A stretch of 64,000 nucleotides of DNA, taken from Tolumonas sp008015085. Lineage in GTDB: Bacteria; Pseudomonadota; Gammaproteobacteria; Enterobacterales; Aeromonadaceae. Below, in pieces: positions 9,457-17,182 of the stretch. Each line of letters starts with the position of its first letter. The stretch's first letter is position 1. Location of the stretch: positions 91,598 through 155,597 of the forward strand of contig JAJUJX010000007.1 in assembly GCA_029265125.1 (NCBI GenBank), in the 5' to 3' direction. The position numbers and the translations under genes are program-made. The notes beneath the pieces were generated by a model. It was given only the letters and a program-made list of their open reading frames with translations, made no database searches and had not been told where the DNA came from.

Positions 9457-10800
9457 ATGAATTCTCAGGAACAAATTTTACAGGAACAGCATAAGCTGGA
9501 ACGCGTGGTGACCGATGCTTTGCATATTGCGCAGGAGCTGGGAGCCGATACCGCAGAAATCTCTATCAGTAAGCAAACGGGAATTTCGGTTAACACCCGT
9601 GGCGGTGAAGTCGAAAACATCGAATTTAACAAAGACGGCGCACTGGGTATTGCGATATACCGCGATGGCCGCAAAGGTTCCTCATCCACGGCGGATTTGA
9701 GCACTGATGCGATCCGTCGTTGTATCGAAGCGGCTCTGGAAATCTCACGCTATACCGCTGTCGATTCTTGCGCCGGATTGGCCGATAAAGAGCTGATGGC
9801 GTGGGATGCACCAGAGCTGGAACTGCTCTATCCGGTAGCGCTCGATCCGCAATACGGCATTGAACTGGCGCGTCGCTGTGAATTACATGCGCTGTCACTG
9901 GATAAACGCATCAAACAGTCGGATAGCGGCAGTTTCTCCAGCCATCACGGCATTAAGGTTTATGGCAATACTCACGGTTTCGTTAAAGGATATGCAGCCA
10001 GTCGTCATTCACTCAGCTGCGTGCTGATCGGCGAACAAGATGGTGATATGCAGCGCGACTATAGCTATAGCACTGCCCGTGAACTGAGTGACCTGTGGAC
10101 ACCGGAGCGTATCGCCGAAGAGGCGGTAAAACGCACTGTTTCACATCTGGGGGGTTGTAAGATAGCCACAACTGAAGTGCCGGTACTGTTTCTGCCAGAG
10201 GCTGCCAACAGCCTGTTTGGTCATCTGGTTTCTGCGATTGGTGGCGGCAACCTTTACCGTAAATCCTCATTCCTGTTGGATACACTGGGGCAGCCCATTT
10301 TCCCGGCGTGGCTGCAAATCAATGAATATGCGCATCTGCCGAAAGGGCTGGCCAGCTCGCCATTCGATGGTGAAGGTGTTCGCACGAAGGATCGCGCCAT
10401 CATTCAGGACGGCGTGCTGCAAACCTATCTGCTGACTGCTTATTCCGGACGGAAATTGGGTATGCAATCCACCGGGCATGCAGGCGGTATCCATAACTGG
10501 CGTGTGCAGGGGCAGGGGCAATCGCTGGATGTTCTGCTAAAACAGATGGGCACAGGTCTGGTGGTCAGTGAACTGATGGGGCAGGGTGTCAATATTGTTA
10601 CCGGCGATTATTCCCGCGGTGCAACCGGCTTCTGGGTAGAAAACGGTGAGATCGTTTATCCGGTAGAAGAGATCACTATTGCCGGTAATCTGAAAGATAT
10701 GTTCAGTCAGATCGTGGCTGTTGGCAGCGACATTGATCCGCGCTGCAGTCTGCAGAGTGGTTCGGTGCTGATTGAACGGATGAAGATTGCGGGGAACTGA
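9457..10800 (+). CDS. pmbA: TldD partner PmbA (TldE)
   Basis: This is the second subunit of the TldD/TldE protease and lacks the H-E-x3-H zinc motif. I prefer the ATG at 9457, giving 447 residues, because E. coli PmbA has about 450. Longer in-frame starts exist at GTG 9418 and ATG 9436, but neither has a better ribosome-binding site. The C-terminal half has family blocks such as Y-S-R-G-A-T-G-F-W-V-E-N-G near residue 390. The end is convergent with yeeX and shares a perfect stem-loop terminator at 10810-10835. Confidence 0.95.
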   Translation: MNSQEQILQEQHKLERVVTDALHIAQELGADTAEISISKQTGISVNTRGGEVENIEFNKDGALGIAIYRDGRKGSSSTADLSTDAIRRCIEAALEISRYTAVDSCAGLADKELMAWDAPELELLYPVALDPQYGIELARRCELHALSLDKRIKQSDSGSFSSHHGIKVYGNTHGFVKGYAASRHSLSCVLIGEQDGDMQRDYSYSTARELSDLWTPERIAEEAVKRTVSHLGGCKIATTEVPVLFLPEAANSLFGHLVSAIGGGNLYRKSSFLLDTLGQPIFPAWLQINEYAHLPKGLASSPFDGEGVRTKDRAIIQDGVLQTYLLTAYSGRKLGMQSTGHAGGIHNWRVQGQGQSLDVLLKQMGTGLVVSELMGQGVNIVTGDYSRGATGFWVENGEIVYPVEEITIAGNLKDMFSQIVAVGSDIDPRCSLQSGSVLIERMKIAGN

Positions 10801-10809
10801 TATGAAATG

Positions 10810-10835
10810 ACAGACGGCCATTATAGGCCGTCTGT
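10810..10835. terminator. Bidirectional terminator between pmbA and yeeX
   Basis: A perfect 10-bp stem (10810-10819 with 10826-10835) has a six-base ATTATA loop and sits between two convergent stops. Confidence 0.8.
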
Positions 10836-10847
10836 ATGTGCAGATTA

Positions 10848-11192
10848 TTACTCTGCTGAGCCTTCTTTACGGAAGGTGCGCGGGAAGTTGCGCAGCTGTT
10901 TGCTGGCTTCACGGCGTTGTTTAGACAACTCGGCACCCACGATGGTCAGGTCGTCCACGCGATCTTCATAATCGCCTTTCATGTTGTGGATGATTTCCTG
11001 AATGTCTTCATAGCTCATGCCTGGTTTCAGGTATTCAGTCAGGTTTGCCAGCAGTGCAACACGTTTCTGGTTGTCACGGATTTTGCGGGCATTGTCTTCG
11101 ATTTCGCGGGTCAGTTTGTTTTTCAGACGAGCCACGCGTACGAATTCCAGAATATTATTCATTTCGTTGTTTTGCATTGTGTTGTCCACCAT
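10848..11192 (-). CDS. YeeX-type DUF496 (UPF0265) protein
   Basis: This protein of up to 114 residues closely resembles E. coli YeeX. It shares L-E-F-V-R, R-K-I-R-D-N-Q-K-R-V, Y-L-K-P-G-M-S and M-K-G-D-Y-E-D-R-V-D-D in the same order. It is charged and predicted to be a helical coiled coil with no membrane segment. Function is unknown. Two starts are plausible: the ATG at 11192, or the ATG at 11177, which has GGTGG 8 bases upstream and gives a length closer to YeeX. It appears monocistronic. Confidence 0.88.
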   Translation of the reverse strand: MVDNTMQNNEMNNILEFVRVARLKNKLTREIEDNARKIRDNQKRVALLANLTEYLKPGMSYEDIQEIIHNMKGDYEDRVDDLTIVGAELSKQRREASKQLRNFPRTFRKEGSAE

Positions 11193-11303
11193 ATTAGCTA
11201 ACTATTCCTTTTCTCTGACCACGGTTTATCAGCGTGGTGTCTATGAAACTGCCATGTCTATCGTCATCGTGCCATGTTTATGGCGCAAGAGCCAGATCCG
11301 GAT

Positions 11304-11600
11304 TTAGTATATTGGCCAATTCAGAATTATCCATACTGCCAGTGTGCCTTCCATCAGATACTGCCAGTTGAATTCACGTTGCCAGAGGGCTGCCAGAAAA
11401 AAGCCTCCAGCCAGAGCCAGTGCAGCCAACGGGTAATAAACCAGCTCCCCGAGCAGATCAAATGAAGTTAGCATCACTGTTCTGATGGAGGCAGGCATCC
11501 AGATCCCCAGCCAGCCAAGAACGACCATCAAGGGAATGATCCCCAGTGCCATCGAACTTACTCTGATTTTCAGGCTCTTGTTGATGCTCCATTTAGACAT
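11304..11600 (-). CDS. Small hypothetical inner-membrane protein downstream of rep
   Basis: This 98-residue protein has three likely membrane segments (about residues 15-33, 48-70 and 78-95) and a basic N-terminus. I do not recognise a family. Its ATG (11598-11600) lies 3 bases after the rep stop, so it is probably translated from the rep mRNA. The tight spacing argues that it is real. The sequence gives no clue to a link with replication, and it may be a local passenger. Confidence 0.6.
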   Translation of the reverse strand: MSKWSINKSLKIRVSSMALGIIPLMVVLGWLGIWMPASIRTVMLTSFDLLGELVYYPLAALALAGGFFLAALWQREFNWQYLMEGTLAVWIILNWPIY

Positions 11601-11603
11601 ACA

Positions 11604-13628
11604 TTACCCTTTTGATTTCAGCATCGCGCGTAAGTTGGCGATCCCGGTCTTAGCTTTTTCTTGCCGCTGCTCGGCGGTGGCCTGCGGAGCCTGATTTTCC
11701 CACTGCAGATCATCCTGCGGCAGTTCGAGCAGGAAGCGGCTGGGTTCAGGGCGGACAGTTTCGCCGAACTGACGCCGCTCTTTGCACAGAATAAAGCTCA
11801 GCTCTGTCTGTGCGCGTGTGATGCCAACATAGGCCAGACGACGTTCTTCATCAATATTATCTTCATCAATGCTGGTCTGATGCGGCAGGAGTCCTTCTTC
11901 CATCCCAATCATGAAAACATAAGGAAACTCCAGCCCTTTGGAGGCATGCAGCGTCATCAGCTGTACCTGATCCAGTTCTTCATCGCCCTCATTGCGCTCC
12001 AGCATATCGCGCAGCGTAAAACGGGCAACGGCTTCGCTTAAATTCAGTGGTGCTTCATCAGTCTGCACATCGCCAGCCAGCATATCGGTCAGCCAGCGAT
12101 ACAGGGTAGAAACGTTCTGCATGCGCATTTCTGCGGCTTTCGGGCTGGGCGAGGTTTCATACAGCCACGCTTCGTAGTGAATGTCTTTGATCAGATCACG
12201 TACAACTTCTTCACTATTACCGCGCACGGCGTTATCGCTCATCCGGCAGAGCCATTCGCAGAAATGGCGCAGGTTATTCAGCCCTTTGCCGTGCAGATGC
12301 TGCTCCAGACCCAGTTCAAAACTGGCGGCATACAGGCTCTTACCGCGCTGGTTGGCATAATGACCGAGTTTTTCCAAAGTTGCCGGGCCGATCTCGCGTC
12401 GCGGCAGATTCACCACGCGCAGGAAAGCATTGTCATCATCCGGGTTCACCAACAGACGCAGATACGCCATGATGTCTTTGATTTCGGTTCGCGAGAAAAA
12501 TGACGTGCCACCACTGATTTTGTATGGAATGCGGTTCTGCATTAGCACTTTTTCCAGCAGGCGGGACTGATGGTTGCCGCGGTATAAAATAGCGTAATCC
12601 TTCCAGCCAGTTCGGTTCATAAAGCGGTGCCCCATGATTTCGGCGGCAACCTTCTCGGCTTCGTGATCCTCATTTTTAGCTGTCAGCACCCGGACCGGCA
12701 TACCGTAATCCAGTTCCGAGAACAGTTGTTTATCAAACACATGCGGATTATTGGCTATCAATATGTTGGCACATTTCAGGATCCGGCCTTTGGAGCGGTA
12801 GTTCTGTTCCAGCTTGATGACATTCAGTCGCGGGAAATCCTGCTGCAGACGCACCAGATTCTGTGGCTGCGCACCACGCCAGGAGTAGATCGACTGGTCA
12901 TCATCACCTACCACCGTAAAACGGGCACGCTCTCCGACCAGCAGTTTCACCAGTTCATATTGACTGGTGTTGGTGTCCTGATATTCATCCACTAACAGAT
13001 AGCGAATACGGTTCTGCCATTGTTCGCGCACCTGTGCGTTGGTTTTCAGTAACAAGGTGGGTAGCAGGATCAAATCATCAAAATCCAGTGCGTTATAAGC
13101 ACTCATCTGCTTCTGGTAACGCTCGTAGAAGAGTGCAGTGCGCTGTTCTTCTGGTGTCCGTGCGCGTTTCAGCGCCTGAGCGGGCAGGATCAGATCATTT
13201 TTATAGCGGGAAATGCTTTGTACTAATTCCTGTAACAAAACTTTGTCACCCTGTAGCTCCGGCTCGGTCAGCTCTTTGAGTAGGGCCATTTGGTCGGTGT
13301 CGTCAAACAGGGAGAAATTGGCTTTCAGCTGCAGGTGCTGGTGCTCTTTGCGGATCAGATCCAGCCCGAGTGAATGAAAAGTTGATACGGTCAGCCCCCG
13401 GGCCTCTTTGCGGCCTAATGTCTGGGCTACACGTTCCTTCATCTCCCGGGCGGCTTTATTGGTAAATGTGACCGCAAAAATATGGCGGGCCTGATAGCCG
13501 CATTCGCGGATCAGATAGGCAATTTTGGCAGTTATGACGCGGGTTTTTCCGCTGCCAGCACCGGCCAGTACCAGGCAAGGGCCTGCCACATATTGCATTG
13601 CATCCAGTTGTCGGGGATTGAGTTTCAT
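11604..13628 (-). CDS. rep: ATP-dependent DNA helicase Rep
   Basis: This 674-residue UvrD/Rep superfamily 1A helicase has Walker A G-A-G-S-G-K-T at residues 23-29 and the DExx box L-V-D-E-Y-Q-D-T-N near 215. Later helicase motifs are also present (V-V-G-D-D-D-Q-S-I-Y-S-W-R-G-A, then L-M-T-L-H-A-S-K-G-L-E-F-P). The start M-K-L-N-P-R-Q and the size match Rep rather than UvrD. Rep is a 3'-5' translocase that works with the replisome to clear protein roadblocks and restart forks. The gene is divergent from the small membrane protein at 13709. Confidence 0.95.
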   Translation of the reverse strand: MKLNPRQLDAMQYVAGPCLVLAGAGSGKTRVITAKIAYLIRECGYQARHIFAVTFTNKAAREMKERVAQTLGRKEARGLTVSTFHSLGLDLIRKEHQHLQLKANFSLFDDTDQMALLKELTEPELQGDKVLLQELVQSISRYKNDLILPAQALKRARTPEEQRTALFYERYQKQMSAYNALDFDDLILLPTLLLKTNAQVREQWQNRIRYLLVDEYQDTNTSQYELVKLLVGERARFTVVGDDDQSIYSWRGAQPQNLVRLQQDFPRLNVIKLEQNYRSKGRILKCANILIANNPHVFDKQLFSELDYGMPVRVLTAKNEDHEAEKVAAEIMGHRFMNRTGWKDYAILYRGNHQSRLLEKVLMQNRIPYKISGGTSFFSRTEIKDIMAYLRLLVNPDDDNAFLRVVNLPRREIGPATLEKLGHYANQRGKSLYAASFELGLEQHLHGKGLNNLRHFCEWLCRMSDNAVRGNSEEVVRDLIKDIHYEAWLYETSPSPKAAEMRMQNVSTLYRWLTDMLAGDVQTDEAPLNLSEAVARFTLRDMLERNEGDEELDQVQLMTLHASKGLEFPYVFMIGMEEGLLPHQTSIDEDNIDEERRLAYVGITRAQTELSFILCKERRQFGETVRPEPSRFLLELPQDDLQWENQAPQATAEQRQEKAKTGIANLRAMLKSKG

Positions 13629-13708
13629 ACCGGGGCACCATTACCACAAAGCGTCGGGCCGGCAGTATAACAAAATGCACGAAAGATACTTGTAGGAGGT
13701 GGAATACG

Positions 13709-14080
13709 ATGGCGTATATGAATTCGGGTCTCGAGATGAAAACGACACAATACAACTGGAAGATCATCAGCGCGATCCTGCTGATCTTCTTGGCTGCGTG
13801 TGTTCTGGTGGCGATGAAATTACTTAATTCGTCATTGAATACGCAAAAGATAACTGCCGTCGTATTGTCACCGGCGGCATTGGTAGCACAACCAGCCATT
13901 GCGTCAGTTCCGGATAAAAAAATGGCTGCTGGAGCGGCCGTTAATAAAACAGCCAGTGCAGTACCGGCTCATAACAGCCCAGAGATAACACACCCACAGG
14001 CGGTAGTGCCAATTCCCGCAGTGACCACTAAGCGTATTGTTTGTTCTGCAGATGATCGTGCCGCACAGCTTTGTCAGTGA
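13709..14080 (+). CDS. Single-pass membrane protein, copy 1 of a pair with a TAXI protein
   Basis: This 123-residue protein is not in a family I recognise. It has a short cytoplasmic start (M-A-Y...), one membrane helix (about residues 19-39) and a Pro/Ala/Val-rich, probably unstructured periplasmic region. It ends in C-S-A-D-D-R-A-A-Q-L-C-Q. The same C-x3-D-R-x4-C-x ending occurs on the downstream TAXI protein and on both members of the second copy at 15520-17067. A very strong ribosome-binding site (AGGAGG) fixes the start. An L-A-A-C inside the helix could be read as a lipobox, but the hydrophobic stretch continues past it, so a membrane anchor fits better. The next gene starts 30 bases on. 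Confidence 0.75.
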   Translation: MAYMNSGLEMKTTQYNWKIISAILLIFLAACVLVAMKLLNSSLNTQKITAVVLSPAALVAQPAIASVPDKKMAAGAAVNKTASAVPAHNSPEITHPQAVVPIPAVTTKRIVCSADDRAAQLCQ

Positions 14081-14110
14081 TGTATTCAAAATAATCAGAA
14101 GGATAACTTG

Positions 14111-15229
14111 ATGAAAAGAGGTTTATTGCCGGTGGTTGCAGCCTACGGACTATGTTTATGGCAGGGCTCTGTGGTGTCGATGCCTGTAACCAATGCTATC
14201 GCTACTGGCGGACAGAGCGATACGTATTACCAGATCGGTGAAGAGTTAAAACGATATGTCATGCCTGAGCTGCGCAATCTGACCTCGCGGGGGGCAGTTG
14301 ATAACATCAAAGCGTTGAGTAAAACCAAAGGTGTTTCTTTTGCAATTGTTCAGTCGGATGTTTATCAAACCTACGTCAATTTGCAAAACAATGATCCTGA
14401 TCCGGCGGTCAGACAATGGGCCTCTGATTTGCTGGGCTCATTACGGGTAGTGGCACCACTGTATAGCGAAGAGATCTACTTTGTGGTTCATAAAGATTCT
14501 GCGATGCAGGAGCTGCAAGATATTGCTGGTAAGCGGCTGGCCATTGGCCCGGATGGCAGTGGTTCTAACCTGACTGCCAAGAACATCTACTACAAACTCT
14601 TTGGTAAGGCCCCGGTTGTTGTGAAGCCGTATATCGAAGAGGGTGTTATCGGTTCTGATGACAATACGAAATATACCCGTTCAGCACTCTGGCATCTGGC
14701 TCATCCTGATGCCGGCCCCGACGAGCGCAAAGTGGATGTCGTAGTCATCGTCGGTGGTCAACCGCTGCCGTTACTACAACGTTTGGGTAAAGACTATAAA
14801 TTACTGGCTTCTAATATAAAGAACGATGTGCTGGAGTCATTACTGAAAGACTACAGTATTGGCTTCGCCGATCAGAAAAACTACCCGTTTTTACCTAAGC
14901 ACACGCCAGTGATGATGGTGCAGTCTTATTTGGTGACAGCCCAGTTCCGGGATAAACAACGCAGTGACTTTGTTAAAAAATTTGCCGGTGCATTATGTGA
15001 GAACTACAGCAAACTTTACGAATATGGCCATGATAAGTGGAAAGCACTGGTCTGGTCCCCGGCTCACCCGCAATTGCCGTCGTTGCTTTCCGGATGGCGT
15101 TATTCTGATATCACCAAACCGGTACTGGAGAACTGCAACAGCGGGGGAAACCATGATCGGGTGAAAACGGTAGCAGCAGATGCGCTTTCATGCACAATTG
15201 AAGACAGAGCGATTGGTTTTTGTCAGTAG
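14111..15229 (+). CDS. TAXI-family (TRAP-like) periplasmic binding protein, copy 1
   Basis: This 372-residue protein has a signal peptide (about residues 1-24). The TAXI opening A-T-G-G-Q-S-D-T-Y-Y-Q-I-G, the A-I-V-Q-S-D-V-Y block and G-P-D-G-S-G-S-N-L-T-A-K-N follow. TAXI proteins normally deliver substrates to fused TRAP permeases, but no permease gene is nearby. Four mature-region cysteines are shared with copy 2: one in A-L-C-x-N-Y, one after P-V-L-E, and two in the C-terminal C-x3-D-R-x4-C tail. ATG 14111 has AGGA 7 bases upstream and is preferred over TTG 14108. A terminator follows at 15251-15279. The ligand is unknown. Confidence 0.85.
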   Translation: MKRGLLPVVAAYGLCLWQGSVVSMPVTNAIATGGQSDTYYQIGEELKRYVMPELRNLTSRGAVDNIKALSKTKGVSFAIVQSDVYQTYVNLQNNDPDPAVRQWASDLLGSLRVVAPLYSEEIYFVVHKDSAMQELQDIAGKRLAIGPDGSGSNLTAKNIYYKLFGKAPVVVKPYIEEGVIGSDDNTKYTRSALWHLAHPDAGPDERKVDVVVIVGGQPLPLLQRLGKDYKLLASNIKNDVLESLLKDYSIGFADQKNYPFLPKHTPVMMVQSYLVTAQFRDKQRSDFVKKFAGALCENYSKLYEYGHDKWKALVWSPAHPQLPSLLSGWRYSDITKPVLENCNSGGNHDRVKTVAADALSCTIEDRAIGFCQ

Positions 15230-15250
15230 ACTTTATTTTGCAGGAATCAA

Positions 15251-15279
15251 AAAATCGCCCATCAGGATTGGGCGATTTT
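15251..15279 (+). terminator. Terminator after TAXI copy 1
   Basis: A perfect 10-bp stem (15251-15260 with 15270-15279) ends in TTTT. It separates the two TAXI units into different transcripts. The remaining spacer to 15519 contains a 6-bp hairpin (15445-15463) and no further gene that I can support. Confidence 0.8.
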
Positions 15280-15519
15280 GCATGTGAAACATAATTCTTT
15301 CATAAAATCGTTTGTTTTTTGAGCAAACGGTTGGCTGCTTTATTCCCATTTGGTGCTTTCTTGCTAGCATGGCACGCCACTATCCGGACTGAGCACATCG
15401 GATAATCATATGTTTTGTCTTTGGATCGAGGAAATCTCTCTGAAATGGCATGTTTTGTGCCATGTCCATAGCCAACACATTCATCTGAAATCAAAAGACA
15501 TTAATGGAGGAATGGTCTG

Positions 15520-15909
15520 ATGGCGTATACATCTCATGCAAAAAAATCGGGTTCCAGTCAGTATGATCCAGGAATGTTGATGGTTGTAGTTCTGTTACTG
15601 TCTTCAATTCTGCTATTTGTCGCCATCAAAATCTTTTTTCCGGAACTGTTATCCGGCATTCCAGGAATTGGCTCACCTGCACCGCAGCAAACAGTATCAA
15701 TAAAGCCTCAGCCCGTAACAACTGTAAAAGATATACGGTCACAAGCCGCATCATCTGCTGTTGCTGTGAAAGATGAACGCAAAAATATTAAATCTGTTCA
15801 AGCACAAGCAAATCAGAAACCGGTAGCAAAGAGTGTTGCATCCGATAACAAAGGTCATAACGAGCTGACTTGTTCAGAAAATGATCGGACTGCGGGTTTA
15901 TGTAATTAA
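15520..15909 (+). CDS. Single-pass membrane protein, copy 2 of the TAXI-linked pair
   Basis: This 129-residue protein has the same plan as the protein at 13709. It starts M-A-Y, has one membrane helix (about residues 18-38) and a long Gln/Lys/Ala/Val-rich periplasmic stretch. It ends in C-S-E-N-D-R-T-A-G-L-C-N. Outside the start, helix and tail the two copies are strongly diverged, so the tail looks selected. A GGAGG ribosome-binding site lies upstream of ATG 15520. The TAXI partner starts 39 bases after its stop. Family and function are unknown. A periplasmic anchor or partner for the TAXI protein is an inference. Confidence 0.75.
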   Translation: MAYTSHAKKSGSSQYDPGMLMVVVLLLSSILLFVAIKIFFPELLSGIPGIGSPAPQQTVSIKPQPVTTVKDIRSQAASSAVAVKDERKNIKSVQAQANQKPVAKSVASDNKGHNELTCSENDRTAGLCN

Positions 15910-15948
15910 TACCTAATAAGAATTTATAGAACATACAAGGAGCATTAA

Positions 15949-17067
15949 ATGAAACCAGGGAAAATGGCTGGCAAAGTATTGCCTTTATTCAGTGCAGCTC
16001 TGTGCTTTTTGCCTTTATTCAGTTCACCATTAAAAGCAGAAGAGGCAATTGTTACTGGCAATAAAACAGGAACTTACTACGCTATCGGTGAAGATCTGAG
16101 TAAGTTTGTTATGCCGGAGTTGAAAGTTAATCCATCAAACGGTTCGATCGATAATATCAAAGCGCTGAGTAAATCAGCCGGGGTTTCATTTGCGATTGTC
16201 CAATCAGATGTCTATCAGGCGTATGTTCACCTGGCTAAAGAAGATCAGGATCCGGCTATCCGAGCATGGGCGAATGATCTATTGGGCTCGCTGCGTGTGG
16301 TTATGCCGCTTTATGACGAAGAAATTTATTTCATCGTCCATAAATCTTCGCCCATCAAAAGTATTTTTGATATTCAGGGTAAACGTCTGGCCATCGGCCC
16401 GGCTGGAAGTGGTTCCAATCTGACAGCCAAAAATATTTATAAAAAACTTTTCGGTACAGTGCCGGTTATTGTGGAGCCTTTTGTTGAAAACGGGGTTACC
16501 GGTGATGATGAAGGCACGAAAATCCGCCGTTCAGCACTTTGGCGGTTAGCTCATCCTGAAATGGGGCCTGATAATCGTAAAGTGGATGTTGTTGTTGCAG
16601 TGGGTGGCCAGCCAATTGCACTGCTTGCCAAGTTGGGTCCGGATTACCGGGCGCTGACGATTGATCCACAGGATCCGAAAATTCAGGCTTTATTAAAAGA
16701 TTATAAAGTCGGTACTTTATATAAGAAAAACTATGGTTTCCTGGAAAAAGATGAACCGGCATTAGCGGTTCCTTCTTATCTGATCACCGCTCGTTTCCGC
16801 AGCAGTGTCAGAAATGAAATGTTGCGTGATTTTGCGACCTCACTGTGCAATAACTATGGCAAGTTATATGAACAAGGCCATCAAAAATGGCAGTCACTGA
16901 ACTGGAAACCATCTTCATCGTCATTACCTGTACTGGCGAATGGCTGGGTATATTCTGAAGTAACCACACCGGTGCTGGAGTCCTGCCATAACAGCTCCCA
17001 GCCGGCAGAAACCAGCTCGCCATTGCCATGTGCAGTGGAAGATCGGGCGATTGGTCTGTGCCAGTAA
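15949..17067 (+). CDS. TAXI-family (TRAP-like) periplasmic binding protein, copy 2
   Basis: This 372-residue paralogue of 14111-15229 is similar over its whole length, for example N-I-K-A-L-S-K, D-L-L-G-S-L-R-V-V and K-R-L-A-I-G-P. Its signal peptide ends near residue 30 (L-K-A before E-E-A) and has no lipobox. The TAXI opening is V-T-G-N-K-T-G-T-Y-Y-A-I-G. It ends C-A-V-E-D-R-A-I-G-L-C-Q. A clear AAGGAG site precedes ATG 15949, and a strong terminator follows at 17098-17119. No TRAP permease gene is in the window, so it may serve a distant permease or act as a sensor or adaptor. Confidence 0.86.
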   Translation: MKPGKMAGKVLPLFSAALCFLPLFSSPLKAEEAIVTGNKTGTYYAIGEDLSKFVMPELKVNPSNGSIDNIKALSKSAGVSFAIVQSDVYQAYVHLAKEDQDPAIRAWANDLLGSLRVVMPLYDEEIYFIVHKSSPIKSIFDIQGKRLAIGPAGSGSNLTAKNIYKKLFGTVPVIVEPFVENGVTGDDEGTKIRRSALWRLAHPEMGPDNRKVDVVVAVGGQPIALLAKLGPDYRALTIDPQDPKIQALLKDYKVGTLYKKNYGFLEKDEPALAVPSYLITARFRSSVRNEMLRDFATSLCNNYGKLYEQGHQKWQSLNWKPSSSSLPVLANGWVYSEVTTPVLESCHNSSQPAETSSPLPCAVEDRAIGLCQ

Positions 17068-17097
17068 AGATAAACCGCCTCTGATTCTGTATACCTG

Positions 17098-17119
17098 ACG
17101 CCTGCTTTATCGCAGGCGT
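17098..17119 (+). terminator. Terminator after TAXI copy 2
   Basis: An 8-bp GC-rich stem (17098-17105 with 17112-17119) has a six-base loop and is followed by a run of T. Confidence 0.9.
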
Positions 17120-17182
17120 TTTTTCACTGTCTGAGCAGGATCAGTTATTATAATCGCCAGTTCAGACGTGCGGTTACCTCTT

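Noticed and set aside
15300..15494. Minus-strand 64-codon frame between the two TAXI units
   Set aside because: It is short, resembles no family and lies in a spacer with hairpins. I treat the spacer as regulatory.
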